Below the pieces are notes generated by a model that was not told where the DNA came from, did no database searches, and saw nothing but the letters and a program-made list of their open reading frames with translations. From assembly GCA_026315105.1 (NCBI GenBank), contig CM048750.1, forward strand, positions 74,512,797-74,576,796: 64,000 nucleotides of DNA. Reading direction: 5' to 3'. Origin of the DNA: Locusta migratoria. Taxonomy: Eukaryota > Arthropoda > Insecta > Orthoptera > Acrididae. Shown piece by piece: positions 9,344 to 18,853 of the stretch. Made by a program: the position numbers and the translations under genes. Numbering within the stretch: position 1 is the stretch's first letter; each line of letters begins with the position of its first letter.

Positions 9344-9819
9344 CACCCCGTTTACATGGGCTCGCAAAACCGGATTTCGTAAACCGATTTCCCAAATCCG
9401 TTTTCGGTTGGTCATGTAAACACTCCAAAATCGATTCTGGAAAACCACTTCTGTAAAGCGGTTTTCCAGTTCCACAATCGATTTTCGTGCCCATGTAAAC
9501 GCAACCGTTTTTGAAGCGTTCTTTGATTGTCAGATTGTGTTTTCTTGTTAAGAATTTTCGACTCATATGGACAGAGTGACATTTTCTACCGTGAAATACA
9601 AGTATAAATATTAGACTGAGCATATATCTGTATATTTAAGTAAAGAAAAATAGCGATTGTGCTGACTAAAACAGGAACTGAATCAGCTGTTTTTCAGCCG
9701 CCTTGTTAACTGGGATTGGAAATCCGATTCAAGCTGTGACATGTAAACACGACAACGAAAAACGGTTTACGAAAATCGGTTTTCGTCTTCCGGAAGATGT
9801 GTTGCATGTAAACGTGGTG
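9344..9819. mobile_element. 476-bp MITE with GTTTACATG inverted ends
   Basis: Left end CACCCCGTTTACATG and right end (reverse complement) CACCACGTTTACATG match at 14 of 15 bases. Flanking AAT at 9341-9343 and 9820-9822 is a candidate 3-bp target duplication. One more base of inverted similarity on each side makes a 2-bp or 1-bp duplication possible. The interior has several copies of an AAACCGATTTTCGGTTT-like self-complementary motif near both ends and no ORF of note. A 3-bp duplication is compatible with the PIF/Harbinger group, but the superfamily is unassigned. Confidence 0.8.
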
Positions 9820-9822
9820 AAT

Positions 9823-10350
9823 ATATTTTCGCATTCGGAAGAGAATGTTGGCGATTGGACTTTCGCAAGTACCCATGCCGCAGCGATAAGCGCCGTTGTT
9901 GTAATGATTCCCATCCCAGATCCTGTATCAATTCCGTAACGCTGTCTCCCCTGTTTCGTGACAATACGAAACGAGCTGCCCTTCTCAGGACTTTCGATAT
10001 CCTCCGTCAAACCCACCTGATAAAGATCCCATACTGGGCAGCAATACTTCAAAAATGGACGGACAAGCATAGTCTATGCAGTTTCTTTTGTAGTTCTGTT
10101 GCATGTTTTAATGGTTCTGCCAATAAAACGCAGTCTCTGCTTCGCCTTTCCCACGATATTATCTACGTGTTCTTTCCCATTTAAGTCTGAAGTAATAGTA
10201 ATTCCTAGGTATTTTGTGGAGTTTACGGCCTTCACATTTGATTGATTTATCTAGTAAACAAAGTTTAACGGATTTCTTTTTGTACTCATGTGGACGAATT
10301 CACACTTCTCATTGTTTAGAGTCAATTGCCACTTTTTTTACTGTGGTGTT
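9823..10350 (-). pseudogene. LINE-C reverse transcriptase C-terminal part
   Basis: Antisense coding with residues LVRPFLKYCCPVWDLYQVGLTED near 9998-10070, the C-terminal RT/thumb motif of CR1/Jockey-type ORF2 (usual form VRPxLEYCCPVWDPH). Frameshifts break it into overlapping pieces. The RT core (QG and xADD motifs) lies beyond the truncated 5' end. Confidence 0.8.
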
Positions 10351-10469
10351 CAAACCAGTTGGTTTTGATCTTCAGATGATTTTACTAGACGGTAAATGAC
10401 GGCGTCATCTGCAAACGACCTAAGAGAGCTTCTTAGATTTTCCCCTAAATCGTTTATATAAATAAGGAA

Positions 10470-10578
10470 CAGCAGAGTAGTTTGCGCGCGCCTAGCTGAC
10501 TGGCTCGCTGCTTCGGCATAGTGGGCCGTGCCCCAGCGGCTACCCAGTCAGCTATGAGCGCGCAACCTACTCTGCCTG
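10470..10578. mobile_element. Small GC-rich foldback element
   Basis: GCAGAGTAGTTTGCGCGC at the left is inverted as GCGCGCAACCTACTCTGC at the right, with matching TAGCTGACTGG inside both arms. About 109 bp, inserted at the broken end of LINE-C. Confidence 0.72.
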
Positions 10579-10602
10579 ACGTCACAGGAGAGCGCCGCGG
10601 CC

Positions 10603-11748
10603 TTCTCTCTATACTCCGTTCACCGAAACGAGAGACGGACTGTAAACACAGAGGAGCGCGTGACCAGGGGGGGGGGGGGGGGGGGGGGCAAAACAGGGGC
10701 GTCGCATCCGTGTCAGGTGTAAAGCTTGTGAGTGTGTTGTGAGGGGTGATATTAGAGGCTGTCTATAGATTTCATCTTAAAGGACCAGCAAAACTATTAA
10801 GCTTTCATATCCTATCTCTTTTTCTCTTTTCTCGTCTGTATCGCGCAAGTCTAAATTCATTATGTCATCCTACATTTTGAATCTACTTAAGAAGGGATCA
10901 AAGAAGAAATCATTAATTCCGTAATATGTGTAAAACTGAACTGTTGCGTCCAGAACAATAAATGACAGATTTAGTAAAAAAAAAAAAAAAAAAAAAAAAA
11001 CACCAGCTGTAACTACGGGTCTCCATCGTTCCTCAGTTTGTAATATGGTAATTGATTACAAGGCTACACATTCTTTGAAGTCACCAAATCATCATCACGA
11101 CAGAAGCTTACAGAAAGTGTTGATGAGTTTCACAGACATGTGATACGAACGAAAGTACGTGATGTGTTCTTTTGTTGTCATAGTTCTTACCCTCGTAAAC
11201 GAAAATGCAGCTATGGGCAATTTTCGGAGGTCCTATGAATTAGTAGAAGAAATGAATTTTGAATATCTGAGGCATTCTAATATCACTGCTATATAGCATA
11301 ACACACAGCCGCTTTACACCTGATACACAGGCTTTAATTCCAAATTATTAACTTATCCATCAACAGCCGTAAAGTATAAGTTCTATTATTTAACGATCAA
11401 TGTCAGTATTGCATTAATGCCATCTTCAGGCCCTATACAAATTAAGTTAGAAATTAGTGTTGTATCGAGAACATGTACGTTATGTCATATAAAATATAAA
11501 CCAAAATTAATGTAATACCTAAATCAGTCGTTAAATAAAACAACGTAATCTTTACGGCTGTTGGTGGATATGTTAAAAATTTGGAATTAAATTCGACCAG
11601 CAGCCGCAGTCTCTATTCCACTACAACGTGGATCCACATCGATTGATACATATGTAGCGACATTGATCGAGCGCCTCGTTTTTTCCACCCCTGGTCACGC
11701 GCCCCGATCTGTTTACAGGGTGTCTCTCGTTTCGGTGAACGGAGTATA
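10603..11748. mobile_element. Element bounded by ~60-bp inverted repeats
   Basis: Left arm 10603-10670 (CTATACTCCGTTCACCGAAA ... GCGCGTGACCAGGGG) is inverted at 11690-11748 (CCCCTGGTCACGCGC ... TTTCGGTGAACGGAGTATAG), with about 90 percent identity by eye. Subterminal inverted similarity also exists between 10716-10733 (GTCAGGTGTAAAGC) and 11311-11327. It contains a G homopolymer (10669-10688), an A homopolymer (10978-11000) and a foldback at 11333-11592. No transposase ORF, so it is non-autonomous. Confidence 0.65.
11333..11592. mobile_element. Foldback element nested in the 10603-11748 element
   Basis: The arms TTTAATTCCAAATTATTAAC and CATCAACAGCCGTAAAG at the left are inverted at the right (CTTTACGGCTGTTGGTGGA ... 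TTTGGAATTAAA). The arms are about 75 bases around a central region with GCCATCTTCAGGCCC. Confidence 0.75.
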
Positions 11749-11749
11749 G

Positions 11750-11930
11750 GTGGTGCTGGATGGAGTCGCCCAGCGCTCTGAGGCGCCTTGCTGCGGAGTG
11801 CGCGGTTGCTCGCCGCCGGTGGTTCGAATCCTCCCACAGGCAGCGATGTGTGTGTGTGTGTGTGTTATCCTTAGGCTAGTTTTCGTTAAAATAGTATGTT
11901 AGCCTAGGGATTTACAAACATTTGAACAAA
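11750..11930 (+). mobile_element. tRNA-derived SINE (SINE-1 relative) with GT microsatellite
   Basis: Head with CAGCGCTCTGAGGCGCCTTG, B-box GGTGGTTCGAATCCTCC, then a (GT)n run at 11846-11864 and the shared 3' end ATTTACAAACATTTGAACA. Same subfamily and same microsatellite position as 38985-39235. Confidence 0.8.
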
Positions 11931-12171
11931 TACTCCATTTTGCAAACAAAAATATAAAACTTGACTCTTGAGTTTTTTAGATGTAACAAGGCCAAGGAAA
12001 GTAAAGAAAAAATGTGAAACATCTGTTACAAAGCAACAGATATTTGAGATGGTATCGCAGCCGTTTATATGCTATAAAAAATAATATTTTTTTATTCGCC
12101 ATTGGCTAATTGTGACGCCATTAGCTGCATTTGTTAAGGTGGTCTATTATTTCGTAACAAATGAAAATATG
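11931..12171. other. Gene-free AT-rich stretch
   Basis: A-rich DNA with no recognised repeat or coding signal. Confidence 0.35.
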
Positions 12172-12265
12172 TGCCAGACTGTGACGCGAACCCGGGTCTC
12201 CCGCTTTGCGCGAGTGGTCGCCTGAACCACGCGGCCACCCCACGCTCCCCGGCCATAACAAAACT
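12172..12265 (-). mobile_element. SINE-5-type tRNA-like module
   Basis: Antisense GCGAACCCGGGTCTCCCGC with GAGTGGTCGCCTGAACCAC. It matches the module at 18047-18125 and 28965-29030. A long + ORF across this region starts at GTG and is partly made of this SINE, so it is not a gene. Confidence 0.65.
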
Positions 12266-12939
12266 TCCATTTGTCACACTTGCTGGAGACTTTTACCAAA
12301 CTGACTTATACACACAACAGAGCCAGCGAAATGGTATAATTGCATTTAACTTTTTCTTGGTGGATGATGCAGAACTTTCTTCAGTGTGCGTTCTGAAAAG
12401 TGTCGGACGTAGCGACAAAGATATATGGCGCTACAATCGCCGAGTACAGTTCGTCTGGACGTGTGCGGGCATCGGTCGGTCGGTTAAGCCGCTTTTACAC
12501 GATCGATTTCTTGGTGATAATTGGCTACTCGAAGTGTGTGCGCCTTTCGTGCTTGCGTGTAAAGCAGCATTCAACCACATTGCGAGTGCGTCTATGACGT
12601 CAGTGATCCATAGATTATGCCGAGTGTGGAGTTCTAAACACCCAAGTGTGCTGCAAAATGCACATGCGCAGAAGCGACGAACTGTAATGGTTTCTGCTAA
12701 TATCGAAAGTTTAGCTATATTTCTACTACTTATCCTATGAAAGAGACAAAATATCTACGAACAGGGGAAGAAGCCCACATGATACATAAACAGCAACTTA
12801 AAAATATAATCGTGTTTTTATGAAAATTATTTCAACATGAATTAGAATTATAAAAGAGAAAATATTTTCGACGTTATAAGTTTTGAAGTATTTGGACGAT
12901 CCTTTTCCTATTTTTAGCTCCTGAATAATGTACAGAATT

Positions 12940-13073
12940 TGTTTTGTTGTGGTCTTCAGTCCGGAGACTGGTTTGATGAAGCTCTCCACCCTACTCCATC
13001 CTGAGCAAGCCTCTTCATCTCCTCATAAGATCGACAACCCACATCCATCTGAATCTGCTTACTATATCCACAC
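12940..13073 (-). mobile_element. LINE-A 3'-end fragment
   Basis: Antisense GTTGTGGTCTTCAGTCCGGAG and CTGGTTTGATGAAGCTCTCC, followed by AACCCACATCCATCTGAATC, is the 3' end of the LINE-A family. Compare positions 30-75 and 58322-58450. Only the UTR remains. Confidence 0.72.
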
Positions 13074-13525
13074 ACGATTTACCACATGAAATTTGACGAA
13101 AAATCGTCTATTATTTACCCTTTCGTCATTTTAACGACCTCAAAGTTTACTGAAAGCACGTAAATAGAGTCCTCATAACATCTACAGTTTTGGCGTTTAC
13201 GTGTAAACGAAATGACCACTCGAGACAGGCGGGGCACAGTACGTGGAAAACACGCCAGGGGCGCTGCAGTAGACCCACTCGTCTGGTAGAGCATAGGTTC
13301 ACCGCAATCATTCTACGACGTGACGTCATTATGGCGGTTACGTGCTCAGTTTCGATCTTCGATTGTGTGTATCGACTGAGCGCTTTGAGTCACCCTACTG
13401 CAACGAGCCAAGGAACAGACATCAAAATGACACAGCCGACCTCTCCCGTCGAATGTCAAACATTCCGAGGTTTGTTCCGTTAACTGCAAGTTCTCTCCTG
13501 CAGAGACAGCATCTTCCTTCTCTTA

Positions 13526-14605
13526 TTTTCATGATTTTCTCCTTCTAACTCACGTATTGCTATTTCAAAGTAATGGCACACTGAAGAGATATAAAAAACG
13601 AGTAACTAGAGGCAACAAATTGGTGGGCAAATCCTGATATTAATGGTAAAGCGAAACAGAGAAAAGTCTAACAGGTGTTCGGAGCACTGTGAATAAAAGT
13701 GTGTTGTGGCGTAGATGTACGTACTTTGAGTACTATTATTAATTGAATTATGCGATGTTTCGACTTCTTAAATGAGCCTATACGAGCGTTTTTCTTAAAA
13801 GTGCATTTCTCTATTTAGTGAACATGCCGTGAAATTTGGACCAACGAATTGTAAACGTTGTCTGTTGAAGTACCTGCACATGAACTGCAGACACACATTA
13901 TATCACGGTCTTAATATTCAAAGTTGTAAACTTCAGGCTGATATAAGTAGTTTTATACACTGATTATGGAATATAGATAAAGCTCTTGAATTCCGTGAAA
14001 TACAGTAATATCACACTTATCCCATAAACACTACGTATAGAACTTCGTGTATATGTAAAGAAACAAGCCACTTCAGCATCATTAAGGAACGACAGTTGCC
14101 ACTGAATTGATATATAAAATTATTAGTATTACTACAGTGTGTGCACGATTTACGTAGGCCTACAGGTAGTTCAGGAGACAGTGTTTATAATTCGTTGGTC
14201 GATATTTCACGGCATGTTCACTAAATAGAACAAACACATTTAATAGAAAACGCACGTAGTGTAAATAAGTCGAAATAATACAGAACGTAAATTCTGTTTA
14301 ATTAATAATACTGTCAGAAAACTCCCATTCAAGGTAAAAAGAAAGAGTCGGGAAAGGACCACCGACCTCAAAACTCTGCTGCTCGTTATCATCACTCCTT
14401 TGTCCATAACGCTACAGAAAATACCTACCCAATATCTTTCTGTACCTCTGTACTAATAACTTCAGGAGTTGCCCACCAATAGGGCGTTTGCTGACTTTAG
14501 TTTACAATTAATCTTACTAAGAACGACTTGTTTCTTATATCTTTTCAGTGTACCATTACTTTGAAACAGCAACAAGTAAGTTATAAGGTGAAAATTGTGA
14601 AAATA
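13526..14605. repeat. Large imperfect inverted repeat (~1.1 kb)
   Basis: Outer arms: TTTCAAAGTAATGGCACACT ... TTGGTGGGCAAATCC at 13563-13638 is inverted as GGAGTTGCCCACCAAT ... AGTGTACCATTACTTTGAAA at 14465-14574. Inner arms: ATTTAGTGAACATGCCGTG ... ACCAACGAATTGTAAAC at 13815-13859 is inverted at 14176-14227. Intermediate similarity (ATTATTAATTgAATT near 13733) links them, so it is one structure with indels in each arm. No transposase ORF. Confidence 0.75.
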
Positions 14606-14669
14606 CGTAAGGGAAGATGGCGTCTTTGCAAGAGATAGCTTGCACTTGAACAAACGTCACTCGGTCGAT

Positions 14670-14795
14670 ATACATAATCGAGAATAGGTATGATCGATAT
14701 TCATCGATGTTAAATAAGTATCGATGTTTAGACGGAAAACATCGATATTTTAGCATCGATGTTACGTCCTCTAAAACATCGAAACATCGATGGTA
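14670..14795. repeat. Cluster of ATCGAT motifs
   Basis: At least five ATCGAT sites lie within about 125 bases (for example GATCGATATTCATCGATG and AAAACATCGATATTTTAGC). Similar clusters are at 17899, 18884 and 19098-19157. CGATA/TATCGATA are known binding motifs of Drosophila BEAF-32 and DREF, but repeat-derived origin is just as likely. Confidence 0.55.
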
Positions 14796-14799
14796 TGGA

Positions 14800-16155
14800 A
14801 ACAACATCTAACCATCAATACTTGCATGTTGAATATTCAGCTCCATGATCTAATAAGAATTTTGGTTTATTATGAGAAACACACAAGATCGCTTAAACTT
14901 TTCTTATAATTGTTACAACCGATCTTCTTCTCCAGTAGAGGGTCAAATTTTACTCATGGCAGAGGTGGCGCAGTATGCAGAAGTTGGCAATGACCACGTG
15001 ATGCAAACATTTTGTGCCCAACAGCAGCACACTATGACGACGCAGTAATTAAAATTTGACAGTCGAAGTTATATCAATTTCTGGCATTTTCCTATGGCTG
15101 TTTTCTTCGGACACAAATAGTTACATGCCCATTAAAGTGACAGTGACTCCAATGATAATGTATGCGGTATTGCCAGTCTGGGGTAGTGTATGTTAGTTGA
15201 TGCACAAAGGAGCTTAAGCTGAGATCACAGCACAAGTTACGCGAGTGACAGCGCGGCTTCCGTAGTGCACAAAGGCTATAGTTGGTGTCATGTATGAAGG
15301 CGCTTCCGCGCATAGAGACGGAGCGATAGGGGAATTATTGAGGGGAGGGGATACGGCCGAGCGCCAACAGTTGAGCCTACCACAGAAACATTAAGTAACT
15401 CGTGGTCAGCCAAGCGCCTAGAGAACGAATATTATTTGCTGCCATGCAGTAATGGAGGAAGATGCACAGAACGGCTGAAAACTGGGCCGCCATCCTACAT
15501 GACGCGGACTATAGTAGCGTACCAGATTCGCTTAGCCAATGGCACGCAACTCTGATGTGACCAATGACAGGCGAAAAAAGATGAATGAGTTTATAGCAAC
15601 GGAATTAAAGCGACTGTCTGGATTGTTGTTTTTTCGAGTGGTTATCATGACGCAACCGCATGGCAAACCAGTCGATTAAACGGATGGAGTTAAGTGACAT
15701 CAACAATCATTTTACCTTTTGTTACTATTTACAATACAACCTAAGCCACCTATGTTCACCAATCCACTTACCGAGCTTCATGTTTAAAATAAAAACACGA
15801 ATCTTTTGAAGCATTGATCATTTGCCTTATTTGTTTAAGAACGCGTCATTACTTCTAACTATACAAATTGATTTACTTACGTTCACGCTTCCACCTACCG
15901 AGTCCCATTTTAATTGAAAATACTAATTACTTGTGGTGGATATTACAGTGTACTGACAATGTTATACCGTAAGTCATAATTTTCGCTGGAACACGACTGC
16001 CTAACTTGACGCACATAAACAAAGAGACTGTCGCAGCTTCTTGCCAAAATGCCGCACAGCAAACACTTTCAACAACGATGGGCAAGTCACACGTACAATC
16101 ACTACGAGTGTCGCTACCGATGATTTGAACTATTATGTCTGAACTTTTACCTTGC
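14800..16155. other. Gene-free, mostly unique-looking stretch
   Basis: Antisense ORFs such as 15092-15313 (73 codons) show no recognisable domain. Base composition is slightly richer in GC around 15170-15560 than in the neighbouring DNA. Nothing else is supported. Confidence 0.35.
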
Positions 16156-16158
16156 TTA

Positions 16159-16280
16159 GGGCCAGTTTGTCAATGTCTCGTTAACTTCCAGTTAAGATTT
16201 TAACTTGTCGTTAGTGGAGAAATGGTTTGTCAATGATCTGTTATGAGTTAACCTGACTTTAAAAGCTCTCAAACTGGCCG
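16159..16280. mobile_element. Harbinger/Tourist-type MITE, 122 bp
   Basis: Ends GGGCCAGTTTGTCA and, in reverse complement, CGGCCAGTTTGAGA; flanked by TTA at 16156-16158 and 16281-16283. A GGCC-type inverted end with a TWA 3-bp duplication is characteristic of the PIF/Harbinger superfamily. A repeated GGTTTGTCAATG motif lies inside at 16224. Confidence 0.72.
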
Positions 16281-16553
16281 TTACGTTAACGAGTAGAATT
16301 CTGTTCGTTACACAGCTAACTACCAGTTAAGTGGGAATCTGTACGAAAATGGCAGGATTCGAAAGCGCTAAAATACCGCAATATATTCAAGTGATAAAGA
16401 CCGAATTATCGAACAAGTTAACAGAAGCACCACCTGCATGAAAAATTAGCGTGAAAAGCAGCTTTATTGTACAATTTTATCATCTTATTTCTCGCCCCAT
16501 CCATGTCAGTAGCGATTAGATGAATTTGATATATTGCAGATACGTAAAGTAAC

Positions 16554-16739
16554 AAATCAAAAAAATGTTTCAAATGTTTGTATAGTCTACGGGACTTAAC
16601 TACGGGGTTATCAGTCCCTAAACTTACAAACTACTTATGAACTACTTACGAACTAGGACGGCACAAATATCCATGCCCGAGGGGGGATTCGAACCCCCGA
16701 CCGTAGTGGCCATGCAGACCGTGACTGGAGCGCCTTAGT

Positions 16740-16806
<67 letters not shown>

Positions 16807-16971
16807 CTATGGGTAGTTCTGTTCAATGCGGACGCTGATCATATTTGTTCGTTCATGTTCGAAGTGTTCTTGGCTCAGCTGTTTTTTTTTTATTATTACA
16901 GAGGGCGTTGAGCCCCCTGACCGGGCGCGCTGAGCCACGGCGCCCGGCTCCCCTCGGCCACCGCGGCCGGC
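16554..16971 (-). mobile_element. SINE-1 interrupted by SINE-3
   Basis: Antisense SINE-1 flanked by an exact 12-bp target duplication ACGTAAAGTAAC (16542-16553 and 16972-16983). The body and B-box are at 16569-16742 and the head TCCCCTCGGCCACCGCGGCCGGC is at 16949-16971; SINE-3 sits between them. Confidence 0.92.
16743..16948 (-). mobile_element. SINE-3 with 61-base poly(A) tail, inside SINE-1 A-box
   Basis: Antisense: 61 consecutive T (16743-16803), a body with GCGGACGCTGATCAT and TTACAGAGGGCGTTGAGCC, and the head CGCGCTGAGCCACGGCGCCC. TCCC is duplicated at 16739-16742 and 16949-16952. Homologous to 51709-51869. The long tail suggests recent insertion. Confidence 0.88.
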
Positions 16972-17121
16972 ACGTAAAGTAACCTTAAAATTATTCTTGT
17001 GATATCAAAATACAAAATTACTGGTAATGGCTAATTAAATGAGAATCGGTAAGATGAAAATGGCTGGAATAAGATATTTCGTTGACATTGAAGAGGATGT
17101 CAATATTTTGACACTCTAAAG

Positions 17122-17235
17122 GTCATTGTCCCTGTAAGGCGTCAAAGACGTATTTATGTTCGTCCAAATCATTTTGAATGCTGGGATGATCCAGAATTTG
17201 TTACGCGAATTCATCTTCGAAAATCCACTGCATGA
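17122..17235 (+). pseudogene. Possible Harbinger transposase N-terminal fragment
   Basis: A 37-codon frame with residues RRQRRIYVRPNHFECWDDPE followed by FVTRIHLRKST then a stop. The pattern RPNHFE.W.D.EF..R..L.K resembles the N-terminal region of Harbinger (HARBI1-like) transposases. Similarity continues in another frame for a few residues. A Harbinger-type MITE lies 0.9 kb upstream. Short and unverified by search. Confidence 0.4.
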
Positions 17236-17239
17236 AAAA

Positions 17240-17832
17240 CTCCACGACCACCTGAAGAGTACAACTAATAGTTATGTATTTTGTAAGTTATCTGTCGTAA
17301 TAGGAAACAGAATACATTATTTATGTCTGCAAGCTAATTAATTCAGTATGTACTTATGCTTAATGCGCCTAGTGTAAGGCCTAAAACGTGATTTCTTCCT
17401 CCGATCTACAGGAACAGTGCACTTTCGCCTATGTGCAAGTTATTGCTTGCTGTAAGGTACTACGAACTTGCCAGTATGTTATCATACTAGGCCCTAAGCT
17501 ATTTTTTTTCACAATGTGTCCTTATATTTCTCTAATAAGGACAAAAGACTCTCGCACTAACTTCTTGTAAAATAGCAGCTTTTTTCACGCTTATTTGCCA
17601 TAGCGCCAAATAACAACTGTCTGCAAACCTCTTACCTGATAGTCAAGTATGGCGAACAACTATTTATTCAGACGGCACTTTAATTTGTTTCTATTGCCGA
17701 AATAGTTTGAAAATATGTCGTGCCTTCTCGTTTTCTCCAGGTTAGCAAACGAGAGGTGTATCTGACAATGACAAACGCAATGCACTTAACGAGCACATAT
17801 AATTGGACGGAAGGCATCTTTTCGGTTACTAA
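17240..17832. other. Gene-free stretch
   Basis: No further transposase, repeat or gene signal recognised. Confidence 0.35.
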
Positions 17833-18046
17833 CGAGAAGATTACAGAAAGATAGACGAACCGACCGTTAGGATTGACTTTTATTTTTTGTAACCAAAACA
17901 TCGATGTTATCGGACATGGATGTTTTCTTATTGTATTGCTTCGCAGCCAAATAGCATTTGCATATGATAGTTAAAGGAAGGATAGGAAAGAAAGAATTTA
18001 CAGTGCCCGCATTTGGTCACTGATATTAAGCAATGGCAAGTGAAAA

Positions 18047-18125
18047 GGTGAGCCGGACCGGGAATCGAACCCGGGTCTCCCGCTTCGGGTCAGCGGTCGC
18101 CTTAACCACTTGACCACGCGTGCTC
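18047..18125 (-). mobile_element. SINE-5 tRNA-like module
   Basis: Antisense GAGCCGGACCGGGAATCGAA (B-box side) with CCTTAACCACTTGACCACGC (A-box side). It is the inverted homologue of 18620-18694. It resembles a tRNA with GTGGTTAAGGCG D-arm text. Confidence 0.75.
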
Positions 18126-18302
18126 GCCTCCCGTCCGTCTCAAATTCTCACATGTCGCATGCTATGTTTGTAGCGTCCCTATTGTCCGGGCCCTCTTACA
18201 CTCGCCATTACGGATTCCCGTGCGAGGTCGGACGTATGACCGCATCTGCGGTGAAATAACTGAAGCTAACGCCGACGTAACGTGTAAATACTTATTGTAT
18301 TG

Positions 18303-18470
18303 GTTCAAATGTTCAAATGTTTGTCTAGCTTATGGGACGTAACTACGGGGTCATCAAACACTAAGGACGGCACAAATATCCATGCCCGAGGGGGGATTCG
18401 AACCCCCTACCGTAGTGGCCATGCAGACCGTGACTGACGCGCCTCAGTCCCCTCGGCCACCGCGGCCGGC
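18303..18470 (-). mobile_element. SINE-1 with internal deletion
   Basis: Antisense SINE-1 lacking about 30 bases of the body. A 9-bp target duplication ATTGTATTG lies at 18294-18302 and 18471-18479. It is inserted in the arm flanking the hairpin-bounded element. Confidence 0.9.
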
Positions 18471-18480
18471 ATTGTATTGA

Positions 18481-18853
18481 TGTGGTGTCTGTTGTTTCGG
18501 ACCTCCGAAAAAAACAGACACCACATCTGTTTCGCAGCCAAATAGCATTTGCGAATGACAGTTAAAGGAAGGGAAGGGAGAACGATAGGAAAGAAAGAAT
18601 TGACAGTGACCGCATTTGGGCATGGGTGGCCAAGTGGTTAAGGCGACCGTTGTCACGAAGCGGGAGACCCGGGTTCTATTCCCGGTCCGGCTCACATTTT
18701 CACTTGTCGCCATTGCTTAATAACAATGCGCAAATGCGGCCAGTATCAATACATTCTTTCCTATCCTTCCTTCCCTTCCTTTAACTATTATTTGCAAATG
18801 CTGTTTGGCTGTGGTGTTTGTTCTTTCGGACGTCCGAAAGAACAGACACCACA
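18481..18853. mobile_element. Hairpin-bounded foldback element with central tRNA-like module
   Basis: Each end is a self-complementary hairpin of about 44-45 bases: 18481-18525 (TGTGGTGTCTGTT ... AACAGACACCACA) and 18810-18853, which is nearly perfect. Inside the hairpins, arms of about 90 bases are inverted (GCAGCCAAATAGCATTTGC; rightward counterpart GCAAATGCTGTTTGGC). In the middle, 18620-18694 is a sense tRNA-like module with GTGGCCAAGTGGTTAAGGCG (A-box) and GACCCGGGTTCTATTCC (B-box). No coding capacity. I do not recognise this as a named family. Confidence 0.8.
18620..18694 (+). repeat. tRNA-like module in the foldback element
   Basis: Has A-box and B-box consensus-like blocks at 18627-18646 and 18667-18683 and a CGGGAGACCCGGG stem. 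Folding to a full tRNA cloverleaf is imperfect and the text recurs as SINE-5, so I call it SINE-derived rather than a tRNA gene. Confidence 0.65.

Larger units (their letters stand above)
9131..10471 (-). mobile_element. LINE-C (CR1-like), 5'-truncated, split by a MITE
   Basis: Antisense element starting with the CTACATCTACATGCATCTAC tail. The 3' UTR and ORF2 end run to 9343, and the rest continues from 9820 to about 10471. Removing the 476-bp insert restores CAACAATATTTTCGCATTCGG, matching the copy at 35931-35947. It ends abruptly at AACAGCAGAG, where a foldback element begins. Confidence 0.87.

Noticed and set aside
12488..12570. Possible small MITE (TTTACACG ... CGTGTAAA)
   Set aside because: Only an 8-base inverted match; no target duplication or second copy seen.
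12171..12740. 189-codon + strand ORF
   Set aside because: Starts at GTG, its first part is antisense SINE-5 sequence, and the rest has no recognisable domain or exon signals.
18620..18694. Possible tRNA gene in foldback element
   Set aside because: Imperfect cloverleaf and a repeated module (SINE-5) elsewhere in the window.
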